A stretch of DNA of 64,000 bases, from NCBI RefSeq assembly GCF_000203795.2, contig NW_006281108.1:873868-937867 (forward strand), in the 5' to 3' direction. Positions 38,070-51,905 of this stretch are shown here, piece after piece (the first letter of the stretch is position 1; each line of letters opens with the position of its first letter). Below the pieces are notes generated by a model. It ran no database searches, was not told the DNA's origin, and saw nothing but the letters and a program-made list of their open reading frames with translations. A program made the position numbers and the translations under genes. Source of the DNA: Batrachochytrium dendrobatidis JAM81 (taxonomy: Eukaryota > Chytridiomycota > Chytridiomycetes > Rhizophydiales).

Positions 38070-41000
38070 ATGCGCAAGGCACCTTCATCAGATATGATGG
38101 GTACGAGCATTTTAGGCCGACTTACATCTGCCATGAAATCCTCAACGAGTACTAGCAATTTCAAACAAACCTTTTCATCATCGACCTCAATGGGAAATGC
38201 CAATTCGAGCGACTTTTTTATTCGTATGGCGTTGGATATGCTTCAAAATTCTAAAGAAAGTCGTAGAAGCGAGCCACTTAAAGCAGCCATCAGAACCGCC
38301 ATGAGTAAGTTGTTTGAATGAGATGTTGAGTACTTTATGCCTTACCATTTCATAATTGAAAAAGGAGACTACTAGTGTACTTGTTATACCAAGTCGAGTT
38401 TGTAGATGGGTGTTGAACCTAACAATACTTACCGCGTTACTTGTATTTTCATGCAACTTTTATAACGGATCCATCTTCAGACGCGCTGGATAATGCAGAA
38501 ACTCAGCAAGCACCTATATCCATATTCAAGCCATTTCAGATTGCATGTGAATCTGGAAATGCAGAGTTGGCTACTATAGCCATTGACTGTATGGGGAAAT
38601 TATTTACCTACAACTATTGGGGTCGAGTAAGTGAAGAGTTTGAGCCTACAATGAAGGATGGGTTCCAGGCTAGTAATAGCAATAATCTCGCGGGCGGATC
38701 GGACGAGCAACAGGATGATGACAATGACAATGACGGAACCAAAGACATGATTTCTTTTGTGATTAGCACAATCTGTAATGCGTTTGCTGGTGAAAGCACA
38801 GATGAAAAGGTTCAACTTCAAATCATCAAGGTATACGTTTGATTTACGATGCAAAACCCATTGATATATGATTAAACTGACATTCAACGCATTACCTATG
38901 TTTATCAAGGCACTTCAAGCTGCCTTGTCAACTACAAACTCTGCATATACCCTGCATGGCGCAATTCTTTTAAAAGCCATTAGAACCACGTACAATGTAT
39001 TTTTGTTGTCAAAATCTCAAGATGTTCAAACTGTTGCTCAAGGCACAGTCACCCAAATGATCCAAAGTGTGTTTAGTCGTGTTCCCCGTCCACCTGGAAG
39101 TCAATCCCCAGTCACCCAACATAGAAAATCAGGTTTATCATCTTCTTCGTCCAAGGACTTTTCAGATCGCTCAAAACAGCTATCCACAAAGCCTCCCACT
39201 TCTAGAGTGCCAGATTCTGTCGATTTGTTGGCAGGATCGGAAAGCGTTGATGTGACTGTGACTGTGACATGTGATGAATCGTCACTACAGGAGTTATCTA
39301 GCAATCCTACTATTTCTGTATACAGTAGTACCCCAGACATTAGCAAAAAGTCGCCCAATCTAACAGGATCTCATACAAGAAAAGAAACAGCAACAATTAC
39401 AGATAACGTGCTTCCATCGACTCCATTTGGAAATCAATCTTTAAAAGATGCCTTTAAAGTCCTTCGAACATTATGCATTCTCAGTATGAAGCCTATTCCA
39501 TCTCAAGAAGGATCAATGGATTTACGATCTCAACCCGTCCGATCTAAACTTTTGGCACTGCATCTCATTAATGCCGTTCTAGGATCACACACTTATGTTT
39601 TCAGCACCATCTCCAGCATTGCATTTAATTCTAAAGATCTAAACAAAGAAGTAGATCCAATGACATTCACAGAAGCAGTTAAAGAGTTTTTGATCTTATC
39701 ATTGAGTCGAAATGCCACAAGTGTTATCCTTCCAGTGTTTGAAGTGTCAATGGAAATCTTTGGTAAATTGATGTTGCATAGTCGTGCTGGTCTCAAGCGT
39801 GAAATTTCAGTATTTTTTACCGAGATCATCATTCCAATTCTTGATTCAAAAAAGAACATTCCATGGTATCAACGTTACACTCTACTCAAATGTTTACAAA
39901 AAATATTCGGCGACTCGAATGCTGAAGGTGGACGCATGTTGGTTGAAATCTATCTCAACTATGATTGCGATCTTGAAGCTACAGCAAAAGAAAATATCTG
40001 GGAACGATTGATTTCGGCATTGGCTAAAATAGCCTCTCAGCCAATTGATGGCTCGACTCAGCCACCACTTACTCCACTTTTTACATCCTGCTACGTAAAT
40101 GTTATTCCCGGTTCTGCTCCAGCACTGACCACAAATAATTTAGTGGCATTGTCCCGAGATCAAGTACGAGATATCTACTCTGCTGTAGGAGATACTCGTG
40201 AGTTGAAAAAACGAGGTCTAGAATTGATTTCTCGAGGTATTCTGGGTCCTTTAGTTAAATGGTGCCAGCTACGTACTGAAAAATTGCAGCAAAATCTGGA
40301 TGATCAAGACAAGAAAAAATCAAACGATACAGACGACGGATTATTTGGAGTTGGCGGTCTACGTCTTATCACTGAAGGTGATGAAGAAAAGCAAATGAGT
40401 AGAATTGGTTCTATTCGAGCTGAAGATGATCCTACTGCGTTTGAAAATCTCAAGCATCGTAAACAAGTCATGATTGAAGGCATCAAGCGATTCAATTCTA
40501 AGCCCAAAAAGGTAGACATGTTTAATAATGCTGTTTTGTTATGTTCAACATACTCACATTTTGTCATTAGGGTATGCAATTTTTACTCGACTCCAACTGT
40601 ATTTCAACTCGCACACCACGAGATATTGCTCGATTTTTACTCACCGCTGAAGGGTTGAGCAAAGGAATGATTGGTGAATTTCTTGGCGAGGGTGACGATG
40701 AAAACATTGCCATTATGCATGCATTTGTCGACGAAATGGAGTTTACAAATCTTGGGTTTGTTGAAGCACTCCGCACGTTTTTACAAAGTTTCCGTCTTCC
40801 TGGTGAATCTCAAAAAATCGATCGGTTCATGCTGAAATTTGCAGAACGGTATCTTAAAGGCAATCCCAAAGCATTTTCGAGTGCAGACACCGCATATGTG
40901 CTTGCGTATTCAGTGATCATGCTCAACACTGACCAGCACAATGCACAGGTCAAGCGAAAGATGACAAAAGCTGATTTTTTGAAAAACAATCGAGGCATTG

Positions 41001-44000
41001 ATGAAGGAAAAGACCTTTCGATCAATGTACTTGAACAAATTTTTGATGAAATCAATGCCAATGAGATTGTCATGAAAGACGAGGTGGCATCAAAATCAAA
41101 AGAAGCAGCTAAACTGGCCAAACCAAATACACTCGGGTTACCTGTTGATGTAGACAACCTTCTTTTTGGAAAACCCAGAAAAAGTGACGGTCAACCAGGA
41201 ATTAGTAAAACAACTGAAAACATGGCACTTAAAACAGAGGCAATATTTACAAATATGCGAAGCAAAACAGCTACCGCTCGATCTCCAACCAAAAACGAGA
41301 TGGGTACTTGCGAAACCAAAGGTGTTTCGCGTAATCGACCTACTTCATTTTACTCTGCAAGCCACTACGAACATGTAAAACCCATGTTCCAGCTTATATG
41401 GATGTCTATTCTTACAGCAATAAGCTCTCCACTTCAAGAAACAGACGGTATTGATACAATTGCAATTTCTTTAGAAGGGTTTAGATCAGCTGTGCATATT
41501 GCATACTTGTTTGAAATGGATCTAGAAGCCAAGGCTTTTGTTTCAACACTGGGAAAATTCACCATTCTCAATAACATTCAAGAAATGCGAGCTAAAAATT
41601 TTGAAGCGATCCGTGCCCTGCTAGATATTGCTTACATGCAAGGCAACTCTTTAAAGGACTCATGGAGTGTTGTTGTTTTATGTATCAGTCAATTAGAAAA
41701 ACTTCAAATTGTAGGCGGAGTGGCTGCTGAAGATGCGTCTCGCACTCGAGGTGTGTCTGAACGATCAACAACAAAAGGAAACTCTTCATCTCGAGTATCT
41801 GGACGCGGTGGTGTACTTGATGATGTAGCTGCAGAAGCCAGTTCTCAAACAATGGCATTATCGGTAGATCGCATATTCACCGCAAGTGCAAAATTGTCGG
41901 GTTCTGCCATTCTCGACTTTGTTCGAGCACTATGTGAAAGTTCGTGGGATGAAATCAAGTCCAGTTCTGATCGTGAACATCCACGCATGTACTGCTTACA
42001 AAGACTTGTGGAGATTTCATACTACAATATGCGTCGTATTCGTGTTGAGTGGTCCAACATTTGGGCCATTCTTGGAATTCATTTTAATCAAGTTGGTAGT
42101 TATCCAAACACTAATGTTGCGTTTTTTGCTGTCGATAAACTCAGACAGCTGGCCATGAAGTTTTTGGAATTAGAAGAGCTGCCCAATTTCAAGTTCCAAA
42201 AGGATTTTTTGCGACCATTTGAAGAGATTTTACGCAGCAATGTTGACATCAAAGTCAAGGACATGTGCTTGGCATGCATTCAGCAAATAGTGACGGCCAA
42301 ATCAAAGAATCTGATGAGTGGCTGGAAAATGCTGTTTGGTGCTCTTCTTCGTCCATCTCGTGATACCAATGAGCCGCTCGTCACACAAGCATTTGAAATC
42401 ATCAAAGTGATATACAAGACAAGTTTTGAAAATGCTTTGGCGAATTCAGCTTATCCAGAGTTTGTTGCGTGTGTCGTCGAATTTTGTAAAAATGCCAAAT
42501 TTGTAAGAATTAGTTTGAGTGCAGTAGAACTATTGCGTCAGTCTATTGGCCGAGTTGTTGAGATACTGTCCAAACAAGATCGTATTAATACAGGGAAAAA
42601 CACGATTGCAACTCCATTGCATCTTGAGGAATTGACTTCTCCAGAACGTGTTGTTGTGAATCCACATACAGGTAGTATCCGTCATACTTCTGCTGAAGAC
42701 GATGCATCTGTCAAGTATTGGATGCCGGTGTTATTTGGCTTACAAGATGTTATCATGACTTCCGAGTTGGAAGTTCGATCCAAAGGGTTGCAGTATTTGT
42801 TTGAGGTGCTGCGTGCTCATGGGGATACGTTTAGTTGTGAATTCTGGACTCTGTTGGCAAAAGGAGTGCTATTCCCAATCTTTGACGATCTCAAGCATTC
42901 CGGATCCACAAGCCTTGCCAATTCAAAATTTGCCAACAAGGAGGAAATGAGCATTTGGCTATCAACAACTTTGATTCAAGCACTTCGACAACTTGTGGAT
43001 TTGTTTTCACTCCATTTTGATAGTTTGCAATTTATTCTTGGTAGTATGCTCGACATTCTTCGAACGTGTTTGACCCATGAAAACGAAGCACTGTCAAGAA
43101 TCGGTTCTGCTTGTTTAACTCAACTTATTGAACACAACGCTGCTCGATTCAACACCGAGCAATGGAACAGCATTGTTGAATCGTTTGAAAGTCTGTGTCA
43201 TGAAACCACGCCGTATTTTTTGTTTTTTAATGTGGAAGCTACTCGTGATTCTGATGGCCAACAATTATCTGATGAGATCAATCCCGCTGATCTGGATCCA
43301 GATTTGGCTTTTCTTAAACAACCGTTTGGTCCAGCACCAGAAAAAGTTGAATTTCAGCGACAACTTAGCAACTGCGTTTTGCATCTACTTATTATTCAAA
43401 CACTCAATGACACCATGCTTTCTGGATCAAATGATGTGGTATATAAGGCTTTGGCTGCAGATCATTTGTTTAGACTTTTGGACTGTTTTGAACAGAGTTT
43501 TCGATTTGCCAGAGCATTCAATAGATATACGAGTCTGAGGGTAGCACTGTATCGTCTTGGCTATATGAAGCAGATGCCCAACTTGTTAAAACAAGAGACG
43601 CTAAGTGTAACTGCGTATATTCGGTGCATGACCAAGATTTTGTTGGATCAATCACCAGATAAATTGTTGTTGAGAGAACAATCTGAAAAAAAGCTTATTC
43701 CGTAAGAGCCAGCTGATACACCATGTAATCATTTGGTGATGGACGTGATTCATGTTACTGACATTTCATTTGTACATGAATAATTTTAGATTATGCATCC
43801 AAGTGCTATTACATTATAATTCATTTGATGGAGAGGCAAAACGGCGTAATTTGAATTCATGGAAACCAGTAATTGCCATGATCCTCAATACTGTGGTGGA
43901 TTTAGACAATTCTCAATTCAGTCGACATATCAAACAATTCTACACTCATGTAACAAATTTATTATTGCATGATATGGGACCAGAGTTCCGATTGGTGCTG

Positions 44001-44168
44001 CATTCGATTTTCATAAGAACTGGCACCACGTTTGCAATTACATCAGATGAAACGTTTGTTGCTCCAACTACTGAAAACTCTATTTTGGCTACAGAGTCTG
44101 TATCAGAAAAAGAAGATTTACTACCTGAAGGAGGAAATGATATTGGAAGCTCTACTCTAGAATCATAA
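38070..44168 (+). CDS. SEC7: BIG/Sec7-family ARF guanine nucleotide exchange factor, paralogue A
   Basis: Five exons (38070-38304, 38481-38830, 38910-40511, 40571-43701, 43790-44168) give about 1898 residues, typical of Sec7/BIG. Domain order: DCB (FFIRMALDMLQNSKESRRSE; IACESGNAELATIAIDCMGKLF), HUS with the YLNYDCD box (about residue 550), and the Sec7 domain starting near 730 (GMQFLLDSNCIS...). The glutamic finger lies in FRLPGESQKIDRF, around Glu808. HDS domains follow (LRQLAMKFLELEELPNFKF; LMSGWKMLFGALL; VLFGLQDVIMTSELEVRSKG). Sec7 proteins load GTP on Arf1 at the trans-Golgi network. The splice of exons 1-2 gives TAM|NALDNAE and is slightly uncertain. It lies tail to tail with paralogue B and shares near-identical DNA patches with it. 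Confidence 0.93.
40503..41087. repeat. Near-identical tract shared with Sec7 B (Sec7 catalytic domain and preceding intron)
   Basis: 585 bases match the reverse complement of 48123-48707 with very few differences, all seen ones synonymous in the exon. The tract includes the complete 59-nt intron, in contrast to strongly diverged sequence on either side. This is the footprint expected of gene conversion. Two shorter tracts, 41843-42075 and 42143-42231, match 47106-47338 and 46949-47037. Confidence 0.9.
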
Positions 44169-44438
44169 GTAAACTTATCGCTATAAATATGATTTATATA
44201 GCTCACAGTGCAAGGAGAGAATAAAATACAATACAGTTGATATTACAATGAGTTTATCTATTGTGGTTGATGAAATTTCAAAATTGTGTAATTCTGATGT
44301 ATAAAATTAGGCTTGTTAACAAATACTTGAAAAATTATAAGATACATATTGATGTATTGCTTTAACATTACTGACAAGTATTACTACAAACTTGGTATAT
44401 TGACACGCATTTATCAAGGTTGATGACCTCAAAGATTA
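44169..44438. other. Region between Sec7 A stop and right inverted-repeat arm
   Basis: 270 AT-rich bases at the 3' side of both Sec7 genes. No gene seen; it should hold the Sec7 A polyadenylation signals. Confidence 0.5.
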
Positions 44439-44906
44439 GCGATTTCATAAACACCCAACAATATAGTGTCGTGAGTATTTCCAATGAAATATTAAAATAT
44501 GTTTATTGGGTTTCAACCATTGCATTAGCGTACTGTTTTAGCCAATGTCTTGTAAATCACTCGGCAAATGCAATTGAAACTATTGATTTACTCGACCCAA
44601 AATACAATTATTGCTTTACCAATTATTGCCACTCATTTTACTAATATCACACCTCAAACCATGATAACCAACCACACATTGACAGATATATTCAATAACA
44701 CAATAATATTAAAAATATTAAAAATCAAATCACTCATGAATGGTTTGTTCAGCCAATAGATTTGAAGAAATATTGGCAGGATCAGTCACCAAAACACATG
44801 CATCATCACAACTTGTTTGCATATCAGCGGAACTTGACTGCATAGATGAACTTGCTTGAAATGGTTTGTCATGGGTTGGGGTTGTAGTCATTGTAGCAGA
44901 CTCGAT
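44439..44906. repeat. Right arm of 470-bp inverted repeat
   Basis: Partner of 37291-37764 in opposite orientation. It comprises the last 177 coding bases of Sec7 B plus 291 bases of its downstream region, so this is the parental copy. Confidence 0.92.
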
Positions 44907-47900
44907 CACACTATCTGTTTTCTTGATGGTCATTAAATGTGGTATATCAGTATATGTGGAACTAGCTGCTGATGTTGCATTTGCGCCAAATACAATACCA
45001 CCTCGCACAAGAATCGTTCTGATGGTTTGACGAGCCTCAAATGGCATATCAAATTGAATCAGTCCAACAACTGGGTGATAAAATTGCCAAATATGTTCCG
45101 AAAATTGAGAATCTGTAAACCGAGATAACCCATTCAAGATAATTTGAACTACTGGTCGCCATGCACTAATGTTACGCTTTCGGCTTTCCGGATCCAATGT
45201 ATTATAATAACAGAGAACGTCATATGCAAGCCTGTGATTTTAAAATTACAAATATCAGCAATAAGTAAAGTTTAACAAACATGCATTGAGCTAGAATGAT
45301 GCACTTACGGGATTAAACGCTGCTTAATCTGATCGTGACTAGAAATACGTTCTTTTGACATATCGCCAAACATGCAAAATAGCGCCATAAAATACCCAGA
45401 GATGCTCAAAGTTTCTTGTTTAAGCAAATTAGGTGGTTGTTTCATAAATCCCATTCTAAATAACATGGTTCGTAACTCCCCGTCAGCATTAAACAGTTTT
45501 GCAAACTTGTAGCTTTGAAATAGACAGTCAACAAGTTTAAGCACTTGGTATGACTGTAAAGAATTATATACGGTTGGGTTGTGATCAGTAGAGAGAAGTT
45601 CTTGCAAAGTTTGAATGACTTGCAGATGCAATACACATTTAAAAATAATGCGTTGAAATTCTGATTTGACCGGCTTGTGAGAATAAGGTCTACCAGTCGC
45701 ACATAAAGGTCGTTGTGGTTCTTTTTCGATCGGTAATGGCGATTGTTGGAGTAGCTGTGGCGGATGTATTGGTATTGTATCAGAATCACTGTGTGGAGCC
45801 TTGTCTGTCGTGACAGATAAAGGCTGCTTGACTACTTCGTTGATGTCAAAAAACAATTCATCCGGCATCGTAAATTCGCACAAATAAACAAGCCGATCAC
45901 ATATTTTATCCCAAGAATCTGCATCAAACTTTGTCGCATTTTCTTCAATAAACTCTTGCAGACACGTTGATCCAATTTTAGACAGTGTTTCGCTCTCCTG
46001 TGTCATGCAGATCAATAGCAGATCAACAATCTCATTGAACATGAAAAACAGCGCCAAATAATGATTCGAAAAAAGCTTGACGAATTTACGCAGTGCAAGA
46101 ATCAGAGTTGTGGATAACCATACAGACATGTCCTCTCTGTTGGAAAACTTGCTTTGATCACTGCGAGTAATGCGAAGATCGTCAAAAATGGGAAGCAAAA
46201 CACCTTTGTAAATCAGTGACCAAAAATCTTGTGAAAAAGAGTTTCCATGTTCATCCAAAGCATCGAATAAAAAGTTGAGCGCACGAGTACGAACTTCTAA
46301 ATCACAGGTCATGACAACCTCGTATAATCCAAACAAAACAGGAAACCAGAACCGAATGGATGGATTATCAGCAAGTGTTGTTTGTTCTATATGAACTTGC
46401 ATTTCCGGTTTGGGTAAAATCGGAGTGGAAAGCAGCTGCATAGCATGCTCAACAACATCACTTAGATTTTCGCCAGTTGAAAAGGCTAATTGATTTGGGC
46501 TCATGGCTTCCAGTCGTTTCTCAACATGTACAATTGCTTGATGAAGAAGCTCTACAGATTGAAGGCATATTTTTGGAAAATCCTGATTTTTACAAAACTC
46601 GACAAGACAGTTTACGTAGTCACCAAAAGTATAATTTCGAATGACTAAATCCAAATGATTTATGGAAATGGACTTGACCACCTCAAATGCAAGCATTACA
46701 ATGGATTCTACACATTTTAAAATAAAAGCATATGGTGATTTAGTCAAATGCTATAATTAAATCGGTCAAATACAAGTCAGTTGTGAGTATCAAAAGAAAT
46801 CATACACACCATGCTTTTCCTGAGCTGCTCTGCAAAACGTGCTAAACATTGCCTTCCAACCACTCATCAGATTCTTTGATTTGGCATTCACCATCTGTTG
46901 CAAACAAACTAAGCACATATCCTTGATTTTTACGTCGGGATTATTTCTAAAAATCTCTTCAAATGGTCGCAAAAAATCCTTTTGGAACTTGAAATTGGGC
47001 AGCTCTTCTAATTCCAAAAACTTCATGGCCAGCTGTCGAAACTTGTCTAAAGCAAAATAGGCTACCGTTGCATTAGAATGGCAACCGACTTGGTTGATGT
47101 GCTTACCAAGAATGGCCCAAATGTTGGACCACTCAACACGAATACGACGCATATTGTAGTATGAAATCTCCACAAGTCTTTGTAAGCAGTACATGCGTGG
47201 ATGTTCACGATCAGAACTGGACTTGATTTCATCCCACGAACTTTCACAAAGTGCTCGAACAAAGTCGAGAATGGCAGAACCCGACAATTTTGCACTTGCG
47301 GTGAATATGCGATCTACCGATAATGCCATTGTTTGAGATGCAATTTCAGCTGCAGTGATTGCATCTCCAATTCTCTGCATTGCTGTAGGTTTGGATGTAT
47401 CTTTACGTACATCATACGGAGTTCTAGCAATCCAAAAGCATGCCACGACAAATTAGGATCAAAATCAAAATCAAAATTATTATCTAAAACCATTACTTAC
47501 CTGAATGTCATGTCATCACTATCCTGAGTACCAAGCAACTGCAGATTTTCAAGTTGACTCACACACCGCACAATATTTCCCCAGTATTCACCCATAGAAT
47601 TCCCATCAGCCAATGCAATTCGAAAAAGCAATTTGGCAGCCTCGAGATGTTTTGATTTGATCTCGCTTATATTTCCAAGAACAGTAAACTTGGTTAAACT
47701 GGACAAAAACGCGCGTTTTTCAAACTCGAGATCAAACAGACACGATAAATGCGTAGCACTCTTGAAGCCCTCCAGAGATACTTCAATGATATCTATGTTA
47801 TCGCTCTGTTGTAAAGGTGTTGATATGGCCATGAGAATTGACATCCACAGCAATTGAAACATGGGTTTGACGTTTTCAAACTGAGTGGCAGAGATAAAAA

Positions 47901-50900
47901 TAGAATCAGTGGGAGATGAAGAATCGTTGGTAATTGATAGGTTGGTGTGTGCTGGTGAAACTGGACTCCCATCAAGTTTATCACTTCCTCGTGTGATTAT
48001 ACCAAACATGGCTTCGGTCTTTAGCGATAGATTGATTCCTGCTTGATCTATCTTTAGTTTTCTCATGGGCTGATTAAGAGTATCTTGGTTATCGTCACCA
48101 CCACCTGATCCAGCCACTTTTTCCACCTCGTCTTTCATGACAATCTCATTGGCATTGATTTCATCAAAAATTTGCTCAAGTACATTGATCGAAAGGTCTT
48201 TTCCTTCATCAATGCCTCGATTGTTTTTCAAAAAATCGGCTTTTGTCATCTTTCGCTTGACCTGTGCATTGTGCTGGTCAGTGTTAAGCATGATCACTGA
48301 ATACGCAAGCACATATGCGGTGTCTGCACTCGAAAATGCTTTGGGATTGCCTTTAAGATACCGCTCTGCAAATTTCAGCATGAACCGATCGATTTTTTGA
48401 GATTCACCAGGAAGACGGAAACTTTGTAAAAACGTGCGGAGTGCTTCAACAAACCCAAGATTTGTAAACTCCATTTCGTCAACAAATGCATGCATAATGG
48501 CAATGTTTTCATCGTCACCCTCGCCAAGAAATTCACCAATCATTCCTTTGCTCAACCCTTCAGCGGTGAGTAAAAATCGAGCAATATCTCGTGGTGTGCG
48601 AGTTGAAATACAGTTGGAGTCGAGTAAAAATTGCATACCCTAATGACAAAATGTGAGTATGTTGAACATAACAAAACAGCATTATTAAACATGTCTACCT
48701 TTTTGGGTTTGTAGTTGAACAACTTTATGCCTTCAATCAGTGCACGTTTCTTGTTTTTAAGCGTTTCAAATGCAGTAGGATCATCAATGCCATGATAATA
48801 ACCAGTGGTAGGATCCAATCCTCCCCAAACAGGTACAACTGCTTTAGGTTTGTCACTAAACTCGTCTGGAGTACCACTTGCCAATTTGGTTAAAGAAGCT
48901 TCTTCAGCAGCAACACTACTCATCCGTTCATGACACCAACCAATAAGTGGTTTCAGTACACCACTGACCAAAAGCTGTAATGCACATAATTTTAGCTCGT
49001 TGGGATCACCACTAGCAAGATAAAATTCACGGATTTCATCACGAGTCAAATGAGGTAAATTTGCAATGGCAAAGGAAGGCATTGAACCTCCCGACCATAT
49101 TCCGCTTGATTTGACCACGATATTTTGTGGAGATTTTTCTGAAATAATTACATCGGCTGTTGAAGTAATGAGTTTTGCTACTGCCGACACGAGTCGTTCT
49201 AGGATGTTTTCGGATGGACCAGAATGTGCATCACAATCGTAATTCAAATATAGTTCAACCAGCATCCGACCACTTTGTGAATGTGTTGACAATGATCGAT
49301 GGAGTGAATTGCACAAAATCACTCTTTGTCGGTATGTGGACGATGGAATTCCAGATTTAATTTCAATAAATGGAAGAATCACTTCAGTCATCATGACCAA
49401 AATTTCCTTCTACAAATTGTATTTTAAAAATGTTAAATATAGGAATGTTCAAGCATGACATTTTAAAAAAACACAACTTCCTACTTTTAAAATAGACCGT
49501 AGATCTTGTAGAATGCAACCAAAAATCGCCATGGTGATTTCAGATACATGAGGAAGCACATTTACAATATTTCTTGTGAATACCAAGCACAAGTATTGCT
49601 TGACAGCAAGAATAAATGCAACGGATGGTAATGTAGGCGTAGCTTGATGATTTTTCCAAGAGAAAAGAATAGGTGCGGGTGCGAAAAAGACGTGCTTGTG
49701 CAGTGTAAGAACCTGATACACTAGATGCAGGGATAGAAGCTTGGATCTCATGGCAATGGATTTTATATCAGTTGGCTGATCTGCAGTTCCAAAAGGTTTC
49801 ATGCTGAGTTTACAAATAGCTCGAAAAACAAGAAATGCGTCCTTTACATGCTGGTCGTATACTGTTTCCAACCCAAGTCGGCGTGCTTCAGATTGAGCGG
49901 ATATAATTTCCTGTGATGTTCTCACCAAAGTTTTTCGTTTGCTTTGTTTTCGAGGCATGCTTCCACTAGCAGATCTATCGGAAAGTTGACTCCTATGTCG
50001 TGTGTTGAGTAATAAAACAAAAACACAGTTCAAGCAAACAATACAAACAACAACTATACTTACAAGCTGTCTAAACTAGCTGTTTTAGAGTGACGGATTG
50101 AATTATTTGACTGATCTTCATCAGTTTCCATCGAGTTATTGGGCTGAGATTCGACTGTAAGATAATCCACTGCTTTCATTTCATTGCCTGTATCACCATC
50201 ACGCAACTTGGAACCATCTTCTGTCAATTCTACATCACCGCAATCAAAACCTAGTCGTTGCAAATGACGTACAAGAAAGCGACTTGAACCAAGAGATTCA
50301 GGAATGTGTGAATAAACGGTTTGTACAATCTGGGTCAATGAGGCTTGAGCAATAGTTTGCACGTTGGTAGTTTTAGAGTGTAAAAATATATTATAAACTG
50401 CTCGCATAGCTTTTAGTAATAATTTTCCATGAATAGCCGATCTGGGATTAGACGTGGTGATTGCAGATGTGATTGCCTAATCAAGAGTCGTGTAAACATG
50501 ATGAATAGAAATGATAATGCCAAGATTTAAACATGTTATACAGTCGATCACCTTGACAATCTGTAGTTGTGTTGACTCGTCAGTTTGGCCAGTATGATTA
50601 AATGAAGCACAAATTACATCCACGACAGTATTTACAAATAAATGGCGATATAAAGCCTGATTGAACAGATCTGGACTTTCTGATGCAAAATGACCTTCGC
50701 CATCATCATCGTCGTCATCATCATGCAGATTGATACGATCTTGAGATGGATTTGTAGATTGTAAATGAGCCTGAGGTTCCAAAGTGGGTTTTGAATCCAG
50801 TTCGGATGCAGGGATGCTATCACCCCAAAAATCATAGGAGAACAACTTTCCTATGCAGTCGATAGCAATGGGAACAGCAGGATGAGTGCGCAACTCACAA

Positions 50901-51398
50901 GCCAAACGAAGTGGAAGAAACACTGCATCTCGTACTTGCTTCAAGTCTGTTTCACCAGCATTAACGAGTACTGTATATTCAATGACCACAAGTTTAAACA
51001 GTCAGGTTAGTATATCAATTGACTGTTGTTTAGAGTCAAGCAGTCAGTTTACAAGTGCATTCACCAATCCAGAACACTAATATTATTACAAGATCCACTC
51101 TAGTCACACTAGAGTAACAACGCAGCAACTCACTCAACGCCTTGGTGCATGCGTCCTTCAACTCTACACGCTTCGCGCTGTTGGAGTTGTTACCCTTGGC
51201 TGAACTAATCTGAAGTTCCAACAATGAAGCTCTGATTATCACAGCATAAAGCATAGTAGATATTTCTGTATTGGAAGCTGCTGCACTATGCGTAGATTGT
51301 TGTGTAGTCAAAGGAGTATCTGCAGTAATAGTTTCAGTAGTCATGACACTACTGGCAGATTCACTAGTCTCGTGCTGACCATTGGGTGATGATGACAT
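44730..51398 (-). CDS. SEC7: BIG/Sec7-family ARF guanine nucleotide exchange factor, paralogue B
   Basis: Nine exons on the minus strand: 51398 to about 51110, 50970-50552, 50476-50064, 49992-49485, 49409-48699, 48639-47501, 47423-46810, 46707-45309, 45231-44730. The product is about 1997 residues. DCB (LRLACELRTHPAVPIAIDCIGKLF), HUS (ELYLNYDCD), Sec7 domain starting near residue 781 with the glutamic finger around Glu859, and HDS regions are all present. The Sec7 domain protein is identical to paralogue A over about 170 residues, while most other regions are far more diverged. Introns are more numerous than in A (nine exons against five). The donor of exon 1 is uncertain: frame needs a site leaving one base, and CTCTA|GTGTGA at about 51110 fits. 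Both genes look intact, so both may be used, perhaps at different compartments or life stages. Confidence 0.92.
48123..48707. repeat. Near-identical tract shared with Sec7 A
   Basis: Reverse complement of 40503-41087, 585 bases in both copies. It spans the start of the Sec7-domain exon and the intron before it. Differences noticed are single synonymous changes, for example C/T in the codon before the ACTGAC of the HNTDQHN-like region. Confidence 0.9.
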
Positions 51399-51905
51399 GC
51401 TGCTAATAAAATATATATCCAGTAGTGACCACTGTTGGTGGTTTTAACAGTAGATCCGCTCTTGCCAGTTGTGATGTTGAAATTTGTGGATTGAAATCGC
51501 TTCAGATTGTCAGTTTAAATCATGTGACGAACTGTTGCATTGAAGCTTGATCAAATATTAGACTTTCCATCGAGTGTTCTTGCAGTGATTGTCATGTTCT
51601 GTTTGAATGTTTTTAGTTTTATCAATATTTTATAAAGCACAATTCATGCTAAACACTCGAGGTTTTACTGCTGAAAGTGATCAATCTATTAATATGTCAG
51701 AAATACATGACAGATGTTCTTTATTCAGCCGTGCTTGATAACGACACCCAAAACATCATGTCGTTTCAGTTTATGCTTCAACTCTACAGTGGGTTGATAG
51801 TTCATAACTTGAATCATACATATCGAATGTATGGCTGATTATTGCAAAATTCTTATTACAAGTCAACCATCCATCGTCACAACACATCAAACACTAACAG
51901 TATAT
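51399..51905. other. Intergenic between Sec7 B start and UBE2J stop
   Basis: About 507 AT-rich bases. No coding frame or RNA gene recognised. It should include the Sec7 B promoter. Confidence 0.5.

Noticed and set aside
40567..40776. 69-residue minus-strand frame, identical at 48434-48643 on the plus strand
   Set aside because: It is the antisense shadow of the conserved Sec7-domain exon; identity reflects the converted tract, not selection on this frame.
44420..44644. 74-residue frame with hydrophobic stretch in both inverted-repeat arms (also 37559-37819 on minus)
   Set aside because: Repeated only because the arms are copies; no homologue is recognised and it lies in the Sec7 B downstream region.
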